A DNA stretch of 64,000 nt from Halorussus vallis (GCF_024138165.1 NZ_CP100000.1:496001-560000); one strand, 5' to 3'; shown: positions 35,227-43,171, counted from the first letter of the stretch. A program made the numbers and translations. The notes: a model not told the origin generated them from the sequence alone.

Positions 35227-35645
35227 GCCGCCGCCTCCTCCCGAAGCGCGGCTTCGAGGTTGTCGAGTTCCTCGTCGAGGTGTTTCCGGAAGTAGCGTTC
35301 GATGCCAGGCACCCGACCCTCGACCACGAACCGGTTGATCAGTCGGCTACCGCCGGCGGTTTCCTCGATGCGGTGTTCGCCGGTGACTTGCATCGCGGAC
35401 GACCGACCGACGAACTTCACGAACCGCGGCGGGTCGCGCTCGACGTCCTCGGTCCTGACCGGCACCGTGGTGTCGAGGAAGGGAATCGGGAGTTTGACGT
35501 GCCAGACCGAGGTGGTCTCGCCCGTCTGTTCGTAGTGGTCAACGACGCTGATGGCGTTCGCGCGTCGCTCCGGGTCTGCGATGAACTCCCAGACCTCTTC
35601 CGGCGGAACCCCGAGGTCGAACGTCCGCTCCACCCGGACAGTCAT
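35223..35645 (-). CDS. SRPBCC (START-like) family protein
   Basis: 140 residues from ATG 35645 (MTVRVERTFDLGVPPEEVWEFIADPERRANAI). The helix-grip pattern is clear: PxEEVWxFIxDPE, VDHYEQTGET, DVERDPPRFVKFVGRS, TGEHRIEETAGGSRLINRFVVEGRVPGIERYF and an amphipathic C-terminal helix. These proteins bind hydrophobic ligands or act as cyclases or carbon-monoxide-dehydrogenase-subunit-like proteins. The frame upstream to 35750 is not conserved-looking, and a TTTTTTGAG box 27 nt before 35645 supports the short start. Translationally coupled to the nitrilase. Confidence 0.85.
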   Translation of the reverse strand: MTVRVERTFDLGVPPEEVWEFIADPERRANAISVVDHYEQTGETTSVWHVKLPIPFLDTTVPVRTEDVERDPPRFVKFVGRSSAMQVTGEHRIEETAGGSRLINRFVVEGRVPGIERYFRKHLDEELDNLEAALREEAAA

Positions 35646-35759
35646 ACCGGCAGTTAGGCGCGTAGTCTCAAAAAACCGCCGAACCGCGGCGAGTCCCGCC
35701 GCGTCGGCGCCGTCCGTCGTTGCGCCGGCGCGGGCGCACCACGGTCCCACCGCGGTCGG

Positions 35760-35984
35760 CTATCCGGGCGTGACTTTCCACGTCGTCGAGCGCGCCCGGC
35801 CCCATTTCTCGATATCTACTTCCTCGGTCTTCTCGGCCAGTTTCGGGAGTCTGACGCCGACCTGTTTGGAGGAGAGACCGAGTTGTTCGGCGATGTTCTT
35901 CGCGCGGAAGTACCGCTCACCCCGGGAAACGCTCTCGTGGAGGTACGCGAGGATGCGCCGTTCCTCGTCGCTGTAGTCAGTCAT
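35760..35984 (-). CDS. small winged-helix protein (DUF7123-like)
   Basis: A 74-residue protein starting MTDYSDEERRILAYLHESVSRGERYFRAKNIAEQLGLSSKQVGVRLPKLAEKTEEVDIEKWGRA. It is a compact winged helix-turn-helix with the recognition helix at SSKQVGVRLPKL, ending RSTTWKVTPG. I recall this as haloarchaeal DUF7123. Likely a DNA-binding protein; targets unknown. Start ATG 35984 is preferred; the upstream in-frame ATG at 36041 lies before the promoter-like GTTAAGAGTAC. Confidence 0.8.
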   Translation of the reverse strand: MTDYSDEERRILAYLHESVSRGERYFRAKNIAEQLGLSSKQVGVRLPKLAEKTEEVDIEKWGRARSTTWKVTPG

Positions 35985-36077
35985 CCTCACCGGGGATAAG
36001 GCGCTCGTACTCTTAACGATTTCCCGTGGGTAACTGTCCAATTACCGGATAAATCGCGTCGGTCGAGGAGTCCGGGG

Positions 36078-36263
36078 TCACCAGTAGAGGTGGACCGCCG
36101 CGACCGCGAACACGCCCGCGGTCATCGCGGCGGCGAATCCCCACGCCGCGATTTCGGTGCCCGGCGTCACGACCATCGCCACGGTCGCCGCGGTCGCCAG
36201 CAGCGTGAACAGCGTGGCGAGTCCGATTCCCATGTCGCTCGAAACCGTCTCGTGTTCGGCCAT
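36078..36263 (-). CDS. small two-helix membrane protein (DUF7525-like)
   Basis: 61 residues: a polar N-terminus (MAEHETVSSDMG) and two hydrophobic helices (GLATLFTLLATAATVAMVV and AAWGFAAAMTAGVFAVAAVHLYW). The hairpin topology and size match a haloarchaeal family I recall as DUF7525. Function unknown. An AACTAAGTTG box lies ~27 nt upstream on the minus strand. Confidence 0.75.
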   Translation of the reverse strand: MAEHETVSSDMGIGLATLFTLLATAATVAMVVTPGTEIAAWGFAAAMTAGVFAVAAVHLYW

Positions 36264-36321
36264 AGGCGAACTTCCGGCGGCCGCAACTTAGTTCATTCTA
36301 CTCCGAACGGGAGTCAACACC

Positions 36322-36327
36322 TTTTAG
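36322..36327 (+). promoter_or_regulatory. TATA box of the LEA-2 gene
   Basis: TTTTAG is centred 28 nt before ATG 36353, indicating a leaderless transcript and fixing that start. Confidence 0.5.
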
Positions 36328-36352
36328 CCGGTCGCGTGCCCCTCCTCGGGCA

Positions 36353-37561
36353 ATGTTTGGGCTATTCAAGTCATTGTTACTCGGGAGTAAGATTCGTGTA
36401 CTTCTGGCGGTCGTGGCGGCGCTCGCCATCGTCGCCGCCGGTGGCGTCTCGATAGGCGTCCTCGGCGCGCCGAGCGTCGCGGGCGTGGAGAATCGATTCG
36501 GTAACGTCACCGACGAAACCACCGAGATTCACACCGACCTCGCGGTCCACAACCCCAATCCGTTCGGCGTGAAATTCGGCGACGTCACCGTCTCCTACGA
36601 CGTCCGGATGAACGGCATCCGGTTGGCCAACGGCACGAAGCAAGGCGTCGCGGTCGGGGCGGGTAACAGCACCGTCCCGTTCCGCTCGACCGTCCACAAC
36701 GAGAAGATGCCGGCATGGTGGGTGAGCCACGTCCGGAACGGCGAGCAGACGACTGTCCGCGTCGACGCGAGCGTCACCTCGGGGACGCTCGGCCGGACGT
36801 TCTCGGCCCCGCCGGTGAAGCGCGAGGTTTCGACCGACATCATCTCGCAGTTCAACTCCACCGAACCCCGTCCGGTGAACGCCAGCCAACCGTTCGTCTC
36901 GGACCCGGTAGCCTACGTCAACGAAACATCGGCCCGCTGGGGGCAGGTGACGAGCGCCGAAACCCCCATCGACATGCGATTCGTGGTGTACAACCCCAAG
37001 GCGACCCCGCTGGTGGTCACCCAGATCGGCTACAACGTCACGATGAACGACGTCGCGGTCGGCAACGGGACGACCGACCGCGAACATCTCATCGAGGGCG
37101 GCACCCAGGAAACCATCGACGCTCGGTCGGTCATCCGGAACGAGAAACTCGACGAGTGGTGGGTGACCCACCTCCGGAACGACCAGGTGACCAACCTCAC
37201 CATCGACTTCTACGCGAAGGTCGAACTCGGCGGGCAGACCTACCGCGTCCCGCTCTCGGAGTTGACCTACACCAAGACCATCGAGACGGACATCTTCGGC
37301 ACCAAGAACGAGACGGCCGCGGGGTCGAGCGAGGCGACGAGTACGACCGCGGCTGACGAGAGCGGGTCGGAGACGACCGCGGACGAAGGTCGGTCCACCT
37401 CGTCGGAACCGACTGCGACCACGACCGACCAGACGAGCACGACCGACGAAACGAGCACGACCGAGGAGAACGGTACCACGTCCGAGCGTGGGACCGACGG
37501 CGAAAGCGGGACGACCACCGACGGCGGACTTCTCGCGCTCGGAAGTTCGGCTCTCCGGTAA
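36353..37561 (+). CDS. membrane-anchored LEA-2 (WHy) domain surface protein
   Basis: 402 residues. A signal anchor (IRVLLAVVAALAIVAAGGVSI) precedes two tandem LEA type-2/WHy domains. The first is about 45-170: TEIHTDLAVHNPNPFGVKFGDVTVSYDVRMNG. The second is about 185-320: DMRFVVYNPKATPLVVTQIGYNVTMND. Each has the NPN/NPxxxPL signature and ends with a parallel WWVxHxRNxxxT segment. A Ser/Thr/Glu-rich tail (330-402) looks like a glycosylated stalk. WHy proteins protect against desiccation and osmotic stress in plants and bacteria. The protein is probably external with many N-x-S/T sites. Confidence 0.87.
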   Translation: MFGLFKSLLLGSKIRVLLAVVAALAIVAAGGVSIGVLGAPSVAGVENRFGNVTDETTEIHTDLAVHNPNPFGVKFGDVTVSYDVRMNGIRLANGTKQGVAVGAGNSTVPFRSTVHNEKMPAWWVSHVRNGEQTTVRVDASVTSGTLGRTFSAPPVKREVSTDIISQFNSTEPRPVNASQPFVSDPVAYVNETSARWGQVTSAETPIDMRFVVYNPKATPLVVTQIGYNVTMNDVAVGNGTTDREHLIEGGTQETIDARSVIRNEKLDEWWVTHLRNDQVTNLTIDFYAKVELGGQTYRVPLSELTYTKTIETDIFGTKNETAAGSSEATSTTAADESGSETTADEGRSTSSEPTATTTDQTSTTDETSTTEENGTTSERGTDGESGTTTDGGLLALGSSALR

Positions 37562-37577
37562 CTCAGGTGACCGAACT

Positions 37578-37614
37578 CGCGCGATTCGGTCGGCGTCGCC
37601 GACCGAATCGCGCG
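37578..37614. terminator. hairpin with 17-bp arms after the LEA-2 gene
   Basis: CGCGCGATTCGGTCGGC (37578-37594) pairs perfectly with 37598-37614 around a 3-nt loop, 17 bp after the stop at 37561. Terminator position; no long T-run follows. Confidence 0.55.
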
Positions 37615-37696
37615 ACCGCGGCGGCGTCCGGCCACAATTGCGGTCGCCGGTAGAGTTTTTAACTCCGCCCTACGAGATAGGATTGCATGACACGGA

Positions 37697-38206
37697 GTGT
37701 TCAGGCTCCTGATCGAGTTCTTCTCGGGCGATGAGAACGCGGTTTCGGTGAGGAGAGAAGGTGAATCGATAGTTCTGGCAGTGGACGGTGCCGACTACCA
37801 GTTGAACAGGGACGAGGCCGCCGAGCTCCAGGAGGCGGTCGGCGACGCGCTGACCGAGCGCCGGGAGTTCTTCCGCACGGCGGGGACCCACCGCGAAGAC
37901 GGCACCTACGAGGTGGCCCGGCGCGGCGCCGACTCGTCGGGCAACTCGAAGGTGTTCGAGAGCTTCGAGGCGCTGCGGCGGATGTTCGACCGCCTGCCGG
38001 CGGAGTTCTCGGCCGACGACGTGGGCCGAACCGGCATCACGGGTTCGCGGCGGCACATGCTCGTGCGCCACTTCGCCGAGCATCCCGAGTTCGACTGCAA
38101 AATCGGTCGGCGCAACCCGCTGACTGCCGAGAAGACCCGCTCCGACCCCGCGGTCGAGGGCGGCGAGACGAGCGCCGATGGCGGCGAGGTGGCCAACGCG
38201 GACTAG
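37697..38206 (+). CDS. conserved haloarchaeal hypothetical protein, 169 aa
   Basis: From GTG 37697: FRLLIEFFSGDENAVSVRREGESIVLAVDGADYQLNRDEAAELQEAVGDALTERREFF, a compact beta-rich then helical N-domain. A second helical part follows (SFEALRRMFDRLPAEFSADDVGRTGITGSRRHMLVRHFAEH), which could be a small DNA- or RNA-binding module (GSRRHMLVRHF), then a disordered acidic tail. I do not recognise the family. A TTTTTAAC box is ~35 nt upstream. An ATG at 37687 in another frame gives only 15 codons. Confidence 0.65.
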   Translation: MFRLLIEFFSGDENAVSVRREGESIVLAVDGADYQLNRDEAAELQEAVGDALTERREFFRTAGTHREDGTYEVARRGADSSGNSKVFESFEALRRMFDRLPAEFSADDVGRTGITGSRRHMLVRHFAEHPEFDCKIGRRNPLTAEKTRSDPAVEGGETSADGGEVANAD

Positions 38207-38373
38207 GCCGCCGGTGCGCGGGTCGTCTTCTGATTTTCAGGACCGGCACGGAATACGAGGAGTTGCGTCACCGGTACGCGACTAGCCGACTTTCGTACGA
38301 GCGAGTGCGGAAGGCGCTCTGGCGTCCGTCCCGTGGAACTATGTATTCCTACGAAATTTCTAAGATGGAAATC

Positions 38374-39213
38374 ATGAGCGGAGAATCCGATGCGGTCGCC
38401 GACGTGCGGCCGGACCACGAGGTCGAGGAGGTGCAGGTGATGCTCCTCGGGACGTACCACATGGCGAACCCCGGCAACGACGAGGTGAACGTCGACGCCG
38501 ACGACGTGCTGGCCGCGGAACGACAGGCCGAGCTCGAAGAACTCGCAGGCCGACTCGTGGCGTTCAACCCCGACCGAATCGCCGTGGAGTGGCCCTACGA
38601 CTGGCAGGAGGGTGTAACCGAACTCTACGAGGAGTATCGGTCGGGTTCGCGAGCCTACGCCGACGAGGAATCCATAGACGCCGAGCGATTGTTCGGCGCG
38701 GACGCCGACCTCGACTGTCGAAACGAAGTCGTGCAGGTTGGTTTCCGACTGGCGGACCGTCTGGACCACGACCGACCCATCGCGGTAGACGAACATCCCG
38801 AAGAACCGGACGCCGACCCCTTCGAAGACCGGGAGGTCGATTCGACCCGGAAAACGTCGGTCGAGTTGCCGGACCCCGAGTCGATGCAACGCGAAACCGA
38901 GGAACGACTCGCGTCCTCGACCATGCCCGAGTATCTGGCGTGGGTGAACGGCGAGGCCAACCTCCGCGAGAATCACGACCTGATGTTCGACAGGGCCATC
39001 CGAGCGACGGACGACCAATTCGGGAGTCCGATCGCGCTGGCGCACTGGTACGACCGGAACCTCCGGATGGTCCACCACCTGTGGCGTGCGATCGAACCCG
39101 GCGACGAACGCGCCCTGCTCCTCGTCGGGTCGGGCCACGTCCGCGCGCTCCGACACCTGCTCACCGAGGCACCGATGTTCTGCCCCGTCAGCCCTCTACC
39201 GCATCTCGAATAA
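38374..39213 (+). CDS. DUF5694 protein (TraB/TIKI-like fold)
   Basis: 279 residues from ATG 38374. VQVMLLGTYHMANPGNDEVN, RQAELEELAGRLVAFNPDRIAVEWP and the C-terminal ALLLVGSGHVRALRHLLTEAP are the DUF5694 landmarks. The GTYH ... AVE ... GxGH arrangement is the same as in TraB/GumN/TIKI proteins, a putative metallopeptidase-like clan. No signal peptide, so cytoplasmic. Two other in-frame ATGs (38341, 38365) exist, but CTATGTATT at 38340-38348 looks like a TATA box ~28 nt before 38374. Confidence 0.8.
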   Translation: MSGESDAVADVRPDHEVEEVQVMLLGTYHMANPGNDEVNVDADDVLAAERQAELEELAGRLVAFNPDRIAVEWPYDWQEGVTELYEEYRSGSRAYADEESIDAERLFGADADLDCRNEVVQVGFRLADRLDHDRPIAVDEHPEEPDADPFEDREVDSTRKTSVELPDPESMQRETEERLASSTMPEYLAWVNGEANLRENHDLMFDRAIRATDDQFGSPIALAHWYDRNLRMVHHLWRAIEPGDERALLLVGSGHVRALRHLLTEAPMFCPVSPLPHLE

Positions 39214-39223
39214 CGGCCACCGG

Positions 39224-39397
39224 CTACGCGTCCGGCCGCATGTCGAAGCCCCCGACCTCCTTGACGTCGTCCGACCCGCAGTTTGGACAGCTGTCGAGGG
39301 GTTCGTCGAACGTCTCGCCGCACTCGGTACACTTCAGCGCGACGCCCGGTTCGTTATCCGACACGAGTACGTCTTTGATGGTGTCGACTATCCCCAT
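39224..39397 (-). CDS. 57-residue zinc-ribbon protein
   Basis: A short gene from ATG 39397 to TAG at 39224. It starts MGIVDTIKDVLVSDNEPGVA and has a rubredoxin-like zinc knuckle: LKCTECGETF (CxxC) then DSCPNCGSDDV (CxxC), ending FDMRPDA. Four Cys in two CxxC pairs 13 residues apart would bind one zinc. Such mini zinc-finger proteins are abundant and conserved in haloarchaea, where some affect swarming and biofilm formation. It is convergent with DUF5694, 10 bp from its stop. Confidence 0.82.
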   Translation of the reverse strand: MGIVDTIKDVLVSDNEPGVALKCTECGETFDEPLDSCPNCGSDDVKEVGGFDMRPDA

Positions 39398-39506
39398 ACT
39401 CGAACTGCCGGTCCCGAAATCAATAGTGGTTGTTGCCGCGCGAGCCGTCGACGAACACGGCCGACGCCGGTCGAAGAAATCGGGTTCCGACTCCGTCGAC
39501 GGCCGG

Positions 39507-40535
39507 TCAGTTGATGGTCGTGTGCTCGCTCTCCTCGTTGAGCGCGAGGTTCGCCGCGATTTCGGCGTTCCGCATGGCGTACTGGGCGGTCTGCTGGAGG
39601 CTCACCAGCACCTCCCGGACCGCGAGCAGGTCGTCGTTGTCCATCTCCGGCAGGTCCGAGAGAATCTCGCTTTCGCGGTCGCCGATCTCCTGGAACAGCG
39701 CCCGGACCTCGAGTGTCTTGTCGTAGTCGCGCTCGACCGCCGACTCGACCGCGAGTGCGGTGATCTCGTCGACCTGGTCGGTGAACTCCCGGATGCGGCG
39801 CATCGTCTTCTGGTCGACATCGAGGGTGTGGCCCTCGGCTTCGAGGACGATCTCCGCGATGTCCTCGGCGTTGTCGGCGGTGAGTTCGAGGTTCTTGGCG
39901 ATGGAGCGGTAGCCGATGAGCGGGAACCCGCTGTCGAGGTCGACCGCACGGGCGAGCGTGGGGTTCTGGTAGGCGGTGAAGATGAGTCTGAGCAGGAGGA
40001 CGAATATCTTGTTCGCCTGTCGCTCGCGGTTGAGCGCGCGCTGGGCGAGGTCGGGGTTGCCGTGGGCCAGCGCCTTGACCGCCTCGCCGCGCATGGTCGA
40101 ACCGGTGTTCTCGAGTCGTTCGAGCAGGTTGTCGAGGTTGAAGTCCTCCGGGTCGACCGAACACCGGATGGCGATGCTCTCGGGGGTTTCCTCGACCACG
40201 CCCAGCCCCATCAACTGAGTCTCGGCCTTGTAGACCGCGTTGATGTGGGCGCTGTCGAGGGCGTCCTCGCTCTGGACGTGGATGACCCGCCGCCCGAGCA
40301 CGTACTGGGCGACGATGGCCCGCTCGACGGCGTCGGCGTCGAGGTTCTCGGCGTGGATGATGGCCTCGGCCTCCTCGGTGTGGACCGATTCGGGGAGGAC
40401 GGTCAGCGTTCCTTTTCCACCCATCCGGAGCGACACCTCGTCGCCCTTCTCGACGTTGTTCTCCTTGGCCCACTCGGCGGGAAGTGTCATCGCCAGCGTC
40501 GAGGGACCCAGTCGCTGGACTTTCCGCGTATCCAT
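39507..40535 (-). CDS. AbrB-PhoU fusion, phosphate-uptake-type regulator
   Basis: A 342-residue protein. Residues 1-47 (MDTRKVQRLGPSTLAMTLPAEWAKENNVEKGDEVSLRMG) form an AbrB/SpoVT swapped-hairpin DNA-binding domain. Residues ~110-325 contain two PhoU-like three-helix bundles (E..LM.LG, RIREFTDQVDEITALAVESAVERD). In archaea this AbrB-PhoU layout is linked to phosphate signalling. No pst transporter genes are adjacent, so its targets are elsewhere. CTTAAGG ~27 nt upstream marks a leaderless promoter. Confidence 0.88.
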   Translation of the reverse strand: MDTRKVQRLGPSTLAMTLPAEWAKENNVEKGDEVSLRMGGKGTLTVLPESVHTEEAEAIIHAENLDADAVERAIVAQYVLGRRVIHVQSEDALDSAHINAVYKAETQLMGLGVVEETPESIAIRCSVDPEDFNLDNLLERLENTGSTMRGEAVKALAHGNPDLAQRALNRERQANKIFVLLLRLIFTAYQNPTLARAVDLDSGFPLIGYRSIAKNLELTADNAEDIAEIVLEAEGHTLDVDQKTMRRIREFTDQVDEITALAVESAVERDYDKTLEVRALFQEIGDRESEILSDLPEMDNDDLLAVREVLVSLQQTAQYAMRNAEIAANLALNEESEHTTIN

Positions 40536-40594
40536 GTACTATCCCCTATAGTCGGGAGGGGCCTTAAGCTTCTCTAGGTGCCAATAATTGTTCT

Positions 40595-41800
40595 TTAAAC
40601 TACCTTCATCATCCTGCGTTCGAATCGCCCGACTCTGACCTTCCGCCAGCCCCGTAGCGACTCGTCGACCGCCTCGTCACCAGTGTCGACTCGAAGCGCG
40701 CCCACGTCGTCCAGTTTTCGCTTCGAGGCGACCACCTCGACCTCCGAGCGCCGGAGCACCTCGGGAGAGAGCTGGTCGTTGCCCCGCCCGAAGACGAACC
40801 CCTGACCGCCGATGGGCGAGACGACGACGACGTTGTGCTCGCCCAGGTGGTCCAGAATCCCGACCTCGCTCGCGTCGCGGACAAGCACTTCACCATCCCG
40901 CCACACGTCGACGCCGAGCGGCGACCCCTCGAAGCCGAGCGCTTCCTTCACCGCGCCGACGGTGCCCCCTGGTCCGAGGACGTAGGTCGTGCCCGGATTT
41001 CCGCGGGCGTCGTCTGCGACGCCCGCCGCGAGGCTCTCGACGGTGCCGCCGCCGAGTTGCTTGCTCGACTGGAGGTCCTCGGCGACCGGGACCTCGGCCA
41101 GCGCCTTCAGTTCGGCCCGAACCTCGCCCTCGCGGTAGGCCGCCTCGTCGATGTCGTTGACCTCGCGGGTTTCCGTCCGGTCGAAGTCGGCCGCCACCCG
41201 GCCCGCGGCCTCCGGCGTCACCCCGAAGACCGCGGAGTAGACCTTCACGCCCGCCGGCACGCCCAGCATCGGAATCTCGGCGTCGAGTTCGTCCAGCGTC
41301 TCGGCGACGTCCACGGCGGTCCCGTCGCCGCCGACGAACAGTATCAGGTCGACGCCTTCCTCGGCGAACCGCCGGACCGCTTCCCGGGTATCCTCGGCAC
41401 TCGTCTCGGAGTCGCCGACAGTCGTCTCCGCGTCTCCGGCGGTCATCTCCGCACCTCCGACGGTCGTCTGCTCGCCCGCGGGCGAGCAGACGACCGTCGG
41501 GTCGAAGCCCGCTTCCCGCGCTTCGTCCTCGCCCATCTCGCCGGCGCAGGTCAGGATCTCCGCGCCCTGCTCCGTACCGTCGGGACTCGTCGCCGCACCG
41601 TCCTTCGCTTCCTCGCTCGCGGGTGCGCGGGTCCCGCGCACCCGCGAGCGAAGCGCCGCGAGCGCGTCGACGGCCCGCTCGGGCGCGCGGGGTTCGGCGC
41701 CGCGCTCGCGGGCCTCCGCCACCTTCCCGTCGGTGCCCTTTAGGCCCACGCGACCGCCCATCCCCGCGATGGGGTTGACGACTACGCCGATGCGTCGCAT
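40595..41800 (-). CDS. ATP-NAD kinase family protein (AcoX-like) with a repeat-rich insert
   Basis: A 401-residue protein. The N-terminal RRIGVVVNPIAGMGGRVGLKGTDG and VDLILFVGGDGTAVDVAETL (GGDGT, residues 157-161) identify the NAD-kinase/AcoX superfamily. GVPAGVKVYSAVFGVTPEAAG and the C-terminal RGNDQLSPEVLRR region are typical of the archaeal AcoX-like branch. Residues ~60-138 are an unusual low-complexity insert that includes Cys85/Cys105 and GGAEMTA/GDAETTV/GDSETSA heptads. Its DNA holds two long palindromes (41457-41500, 41613-41651). Whether it phosphorylates NAD or another substrate is uncertain. Confidence 0.82.
   Translation of the reverse strand: MRRIGVVVNPIAGMGGRVGLKGTDGKVAEARERGAEPRAPERAVDALAALRSRVRGTRAPASEEAKDGAATSPDGTEQGAEILTCAGEMGEDEAREAGFDPTVVCSPAGEQTTVGGAEMTAGDAETTVGDSETSAEDTREAVRRFAEEGVDLILFVGGDGTAVDVAETLDELDAEIPMLGVPAGVKVYSAVFGVTPEAAGRVAADFDRTETREVNDIDEAAYREGEVRAELKALAEVPVAEDLQSSKQLGGGTVESLAAGVADDARGNPGTTYVLGPGGTVGAVKEALGFEGSPLGVDVWRDGEVLVRDASEVGILDHLGEHNVVVVSPIGGQGFVFGRGNDQLSPEVLRRSEVEVVASKRKLDDVGALRVDTGDEAVDESLRGWRKVRVGRFERRMMKVV
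41415..41477. repeat. three tandem 21-nt units within the ATP-NAD kinase gene
   Basis: Units 41415-41435, 41436-41456 and 41457-41477 begin CCGAC/CCGGC and share the pattern CCGrCrGTCrTCTsCkC. They encode 7-residue units (GGAEMTA, GDAETTV, GDSETSA). The third unit is also the left arm of the palindrome 41457-41500. Confidence 0.6.
41457..41500. repeat. 44-nt perfect palindrome inside a coding region
   Basis: The left arm 41457-41478 (begins CCGACGGTCGTCTGCTCG) is exactly reverse-complementary to the right arm 41479-41500, with no loop. It encodes residues about 101-115 of the ATP-NAD kinase family protein, in the non-conserved insert. Confidence 0.85.
41613..41651. repeat. 39-nt palindrome inside a coding region
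   Basis: Nineteen-bp arms (TCGCTCGCGGGTGCGCGGG and complement) surround a single T. It encodes residues about 50-63 (LRSRVRGTRAPASEE), just before the low-complexity insert of the same gene. Confidence 0.8.
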
Positions 41801-41953
41801 GGACGAGGGTACGCGATTGCGGCGCAAAAGCAGTCCGGTCGCTCCGGGCGTCGAGACGTCGTCAGGAAAAGAAACGTGGTACCGGTGCAGCGACGGTTTC
41901 GCGCAATTCGGCCTTCGGCTAGCGGCGATTCTCAGCGTCCTTCTGCGACGGGG

Positions 41954-42664
41954 TCAGTACGTCTGGCCGCCCGAGAACTGCTGACCCTGCGGCTGCTGGT
42001 ACGACTGACTCTGCGGCTGCTGAAAGGACTGCTGACCCGTGGTGCCGGACTGCTGGCCGCCCATCGACTGCTCGCCCATCTGGCCGCCCTGCTGCTGAAC
42101 CTGCTCGCGGATGCCGGTCGTCGGACTCTGCTGGCCGCCGCTGATGGAGTCGAGCAGCTTGTTGATGGCGTCCGTCGACTGCTGGACTGCCTGGAGCGTC
42201 TCCTGAACGTGGGGCGACTGCTGGTGCTGCTGGAGGATCGGCATGCCGTGCTGAGCCACCTTCAGGAACGCCTCGGCGAGTTCGGGTCCGTTGATGGAGT
42301 CGCGAGCGATCATCTTCTCGTTCAGCGACGCGAGGTCGGCGAGGTCCTCACAGAGCCGCGCGCAGTCGGCCATCTGCGGGCCGCTCTCGATGCACTTGTC
42401 TGCGCACCACTCTGCGATCTCGACCACGCGGTCGAGCGATTCGAGCGCCTCGTTCAGTTCGGGGGTCAGGGACTGCTCGAACTGCTGACCCACACGCTGG
42501 TGGGTCTGCTGGTGGGTCGAACCGGACTGCTGGCCGAACTGCTGAGTGCCCATCTGGCCGCCGGTCTGCTGGCTCTGCATCGGCGGCTGTTGCTGGCTCA
42601 TCTGACCGCCGTACTGGCTCTGCTGACCGATGCTTCCCGTGGGCTGCTGGTACTGTTGTGTCAT
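41954..42664 (-). CDS. Gln-rich protein with central Cys-containing helical bundle (DUF326-like)
   Basis: 236 residues. Residues 1-65 and 175-236 are dominated by Gln, Gly and Ser (QQYQQPTGSIGQQSQYGGQM and similar). The centre (ELNEALESLDRVVEIAEWCADKCIESGPQMADCARLCEDLADLASLNEKMIARDS) is a four-helix bundle with CxxxC and CxxxC pairs. It resembles the copper-storage Csp/DUF326 fold but with far fewer Cys. The Gln-rich flanks look disordered and prion-like. Cytosolic. A TTTTTAATCG box lies about 160 nt upstream, implying a long leader or a nearer unseen promoter. Confidence 0.75.
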   Translation of the reverse strand: MTQQYQQPTGSIGQQSQYGGQMSQQQPPMQSQQTGGQMGTQQFGQQSGSTHQQTHQRVGQQFEQSLTPELNEALESLDRVVEIAEWCADKCIESGPQMADCARLCEDLADLASLNEKMIARDSINGPELAEAFLKVAQHGMPILQQHQQSPHVQETLQAVQQSTDAINKLLDSISGGQQSPTTGIREQVQQQGGQMGEQSMGGQQSGTTGQQSFQQPQSQSYQQPQGQQFSGGQTY

Positions 42665-43060
42665 CGTTGTATTCCTCCCCGCCCACCCGGACGACCGCGC
42701 TCGACGACGCCGTCCGAGGGTCGGCGGTTACCCGGTCGTTCGCCCGATTCGCAGATAAACGGCCGCGACCGTTGGCAATCGTTCAGTCCGACCAACGGTG
42801 TATTTCCGGCTCGTACGCCGATTAAAAACCCCCTTCCGAGCGACGTAGAGAACGCGCAGTTACGCCGACGGTTCGGGACCGTTCCGACGTTCAACGGTCA
42901 GTTTCGGCGTCGACCGTCCGACCGGCGTGTGACACTCTCACTTCCCTTCGCCGGCGTCCTCGGTCCTAACGACTCGTTTCCCTGCGCGGTCGAGCGGCGG
43001 CGGCGTCGGTAGGCGGGGCGCTTGGCAACCGTTAAGACGCCGGCCCCACAACCCCCGGAC
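42665..43060. other. 396-bp divergent intergenic region
   Basis: No gene seen. It holds GGGTTTTTAATCGG (minus strand, around 42820-42833), a candidate TATA for the Gln-rich protein gene, and GTTAAGA at 43031-43037, the TATA for the 36-residue gene at 43061. CCGTTGGCAATCG and CGATT/AACGG pieces show no extended hairpin. Confidence 0.45.
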
Positions 43061-43171
43061 ATGTTCGTACTCGCAGAATCCACGTCCGTTCCCGCGAACG
43101 CCTCGGGGATCGTCGTCACCGCCGTCGGCATCCTGCTCACCGCCGCGTGGCTCGTGTACCTGTACCGATAG
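43061..43171 (+). CDS. 36-residue single-span membrane peptide
   Basis: ATG 43061 to TAG at 43171. MFVLAESTSVPANAS is followed by one transmembrane helix GIVVTAVGILLTAAWLVYLYR ending in a positively charged Arg. GTTAAGA at 43031-43037 lies 27 nt upstream, a good leaderless promoter. The reading and promoter match what is seen for real small membrane proteins, but there is no recognised family. Confidence 0.6.
   Translation: MFVLAESTSVPANASGIVVTAVGILLTAAWLVYLYR

Noticed and set aside
38263-38373. Longer start for the DUF5694 protein
   Set aside because: The extra residues are not family-like and overlap the probable TATA box at 38340-38348.
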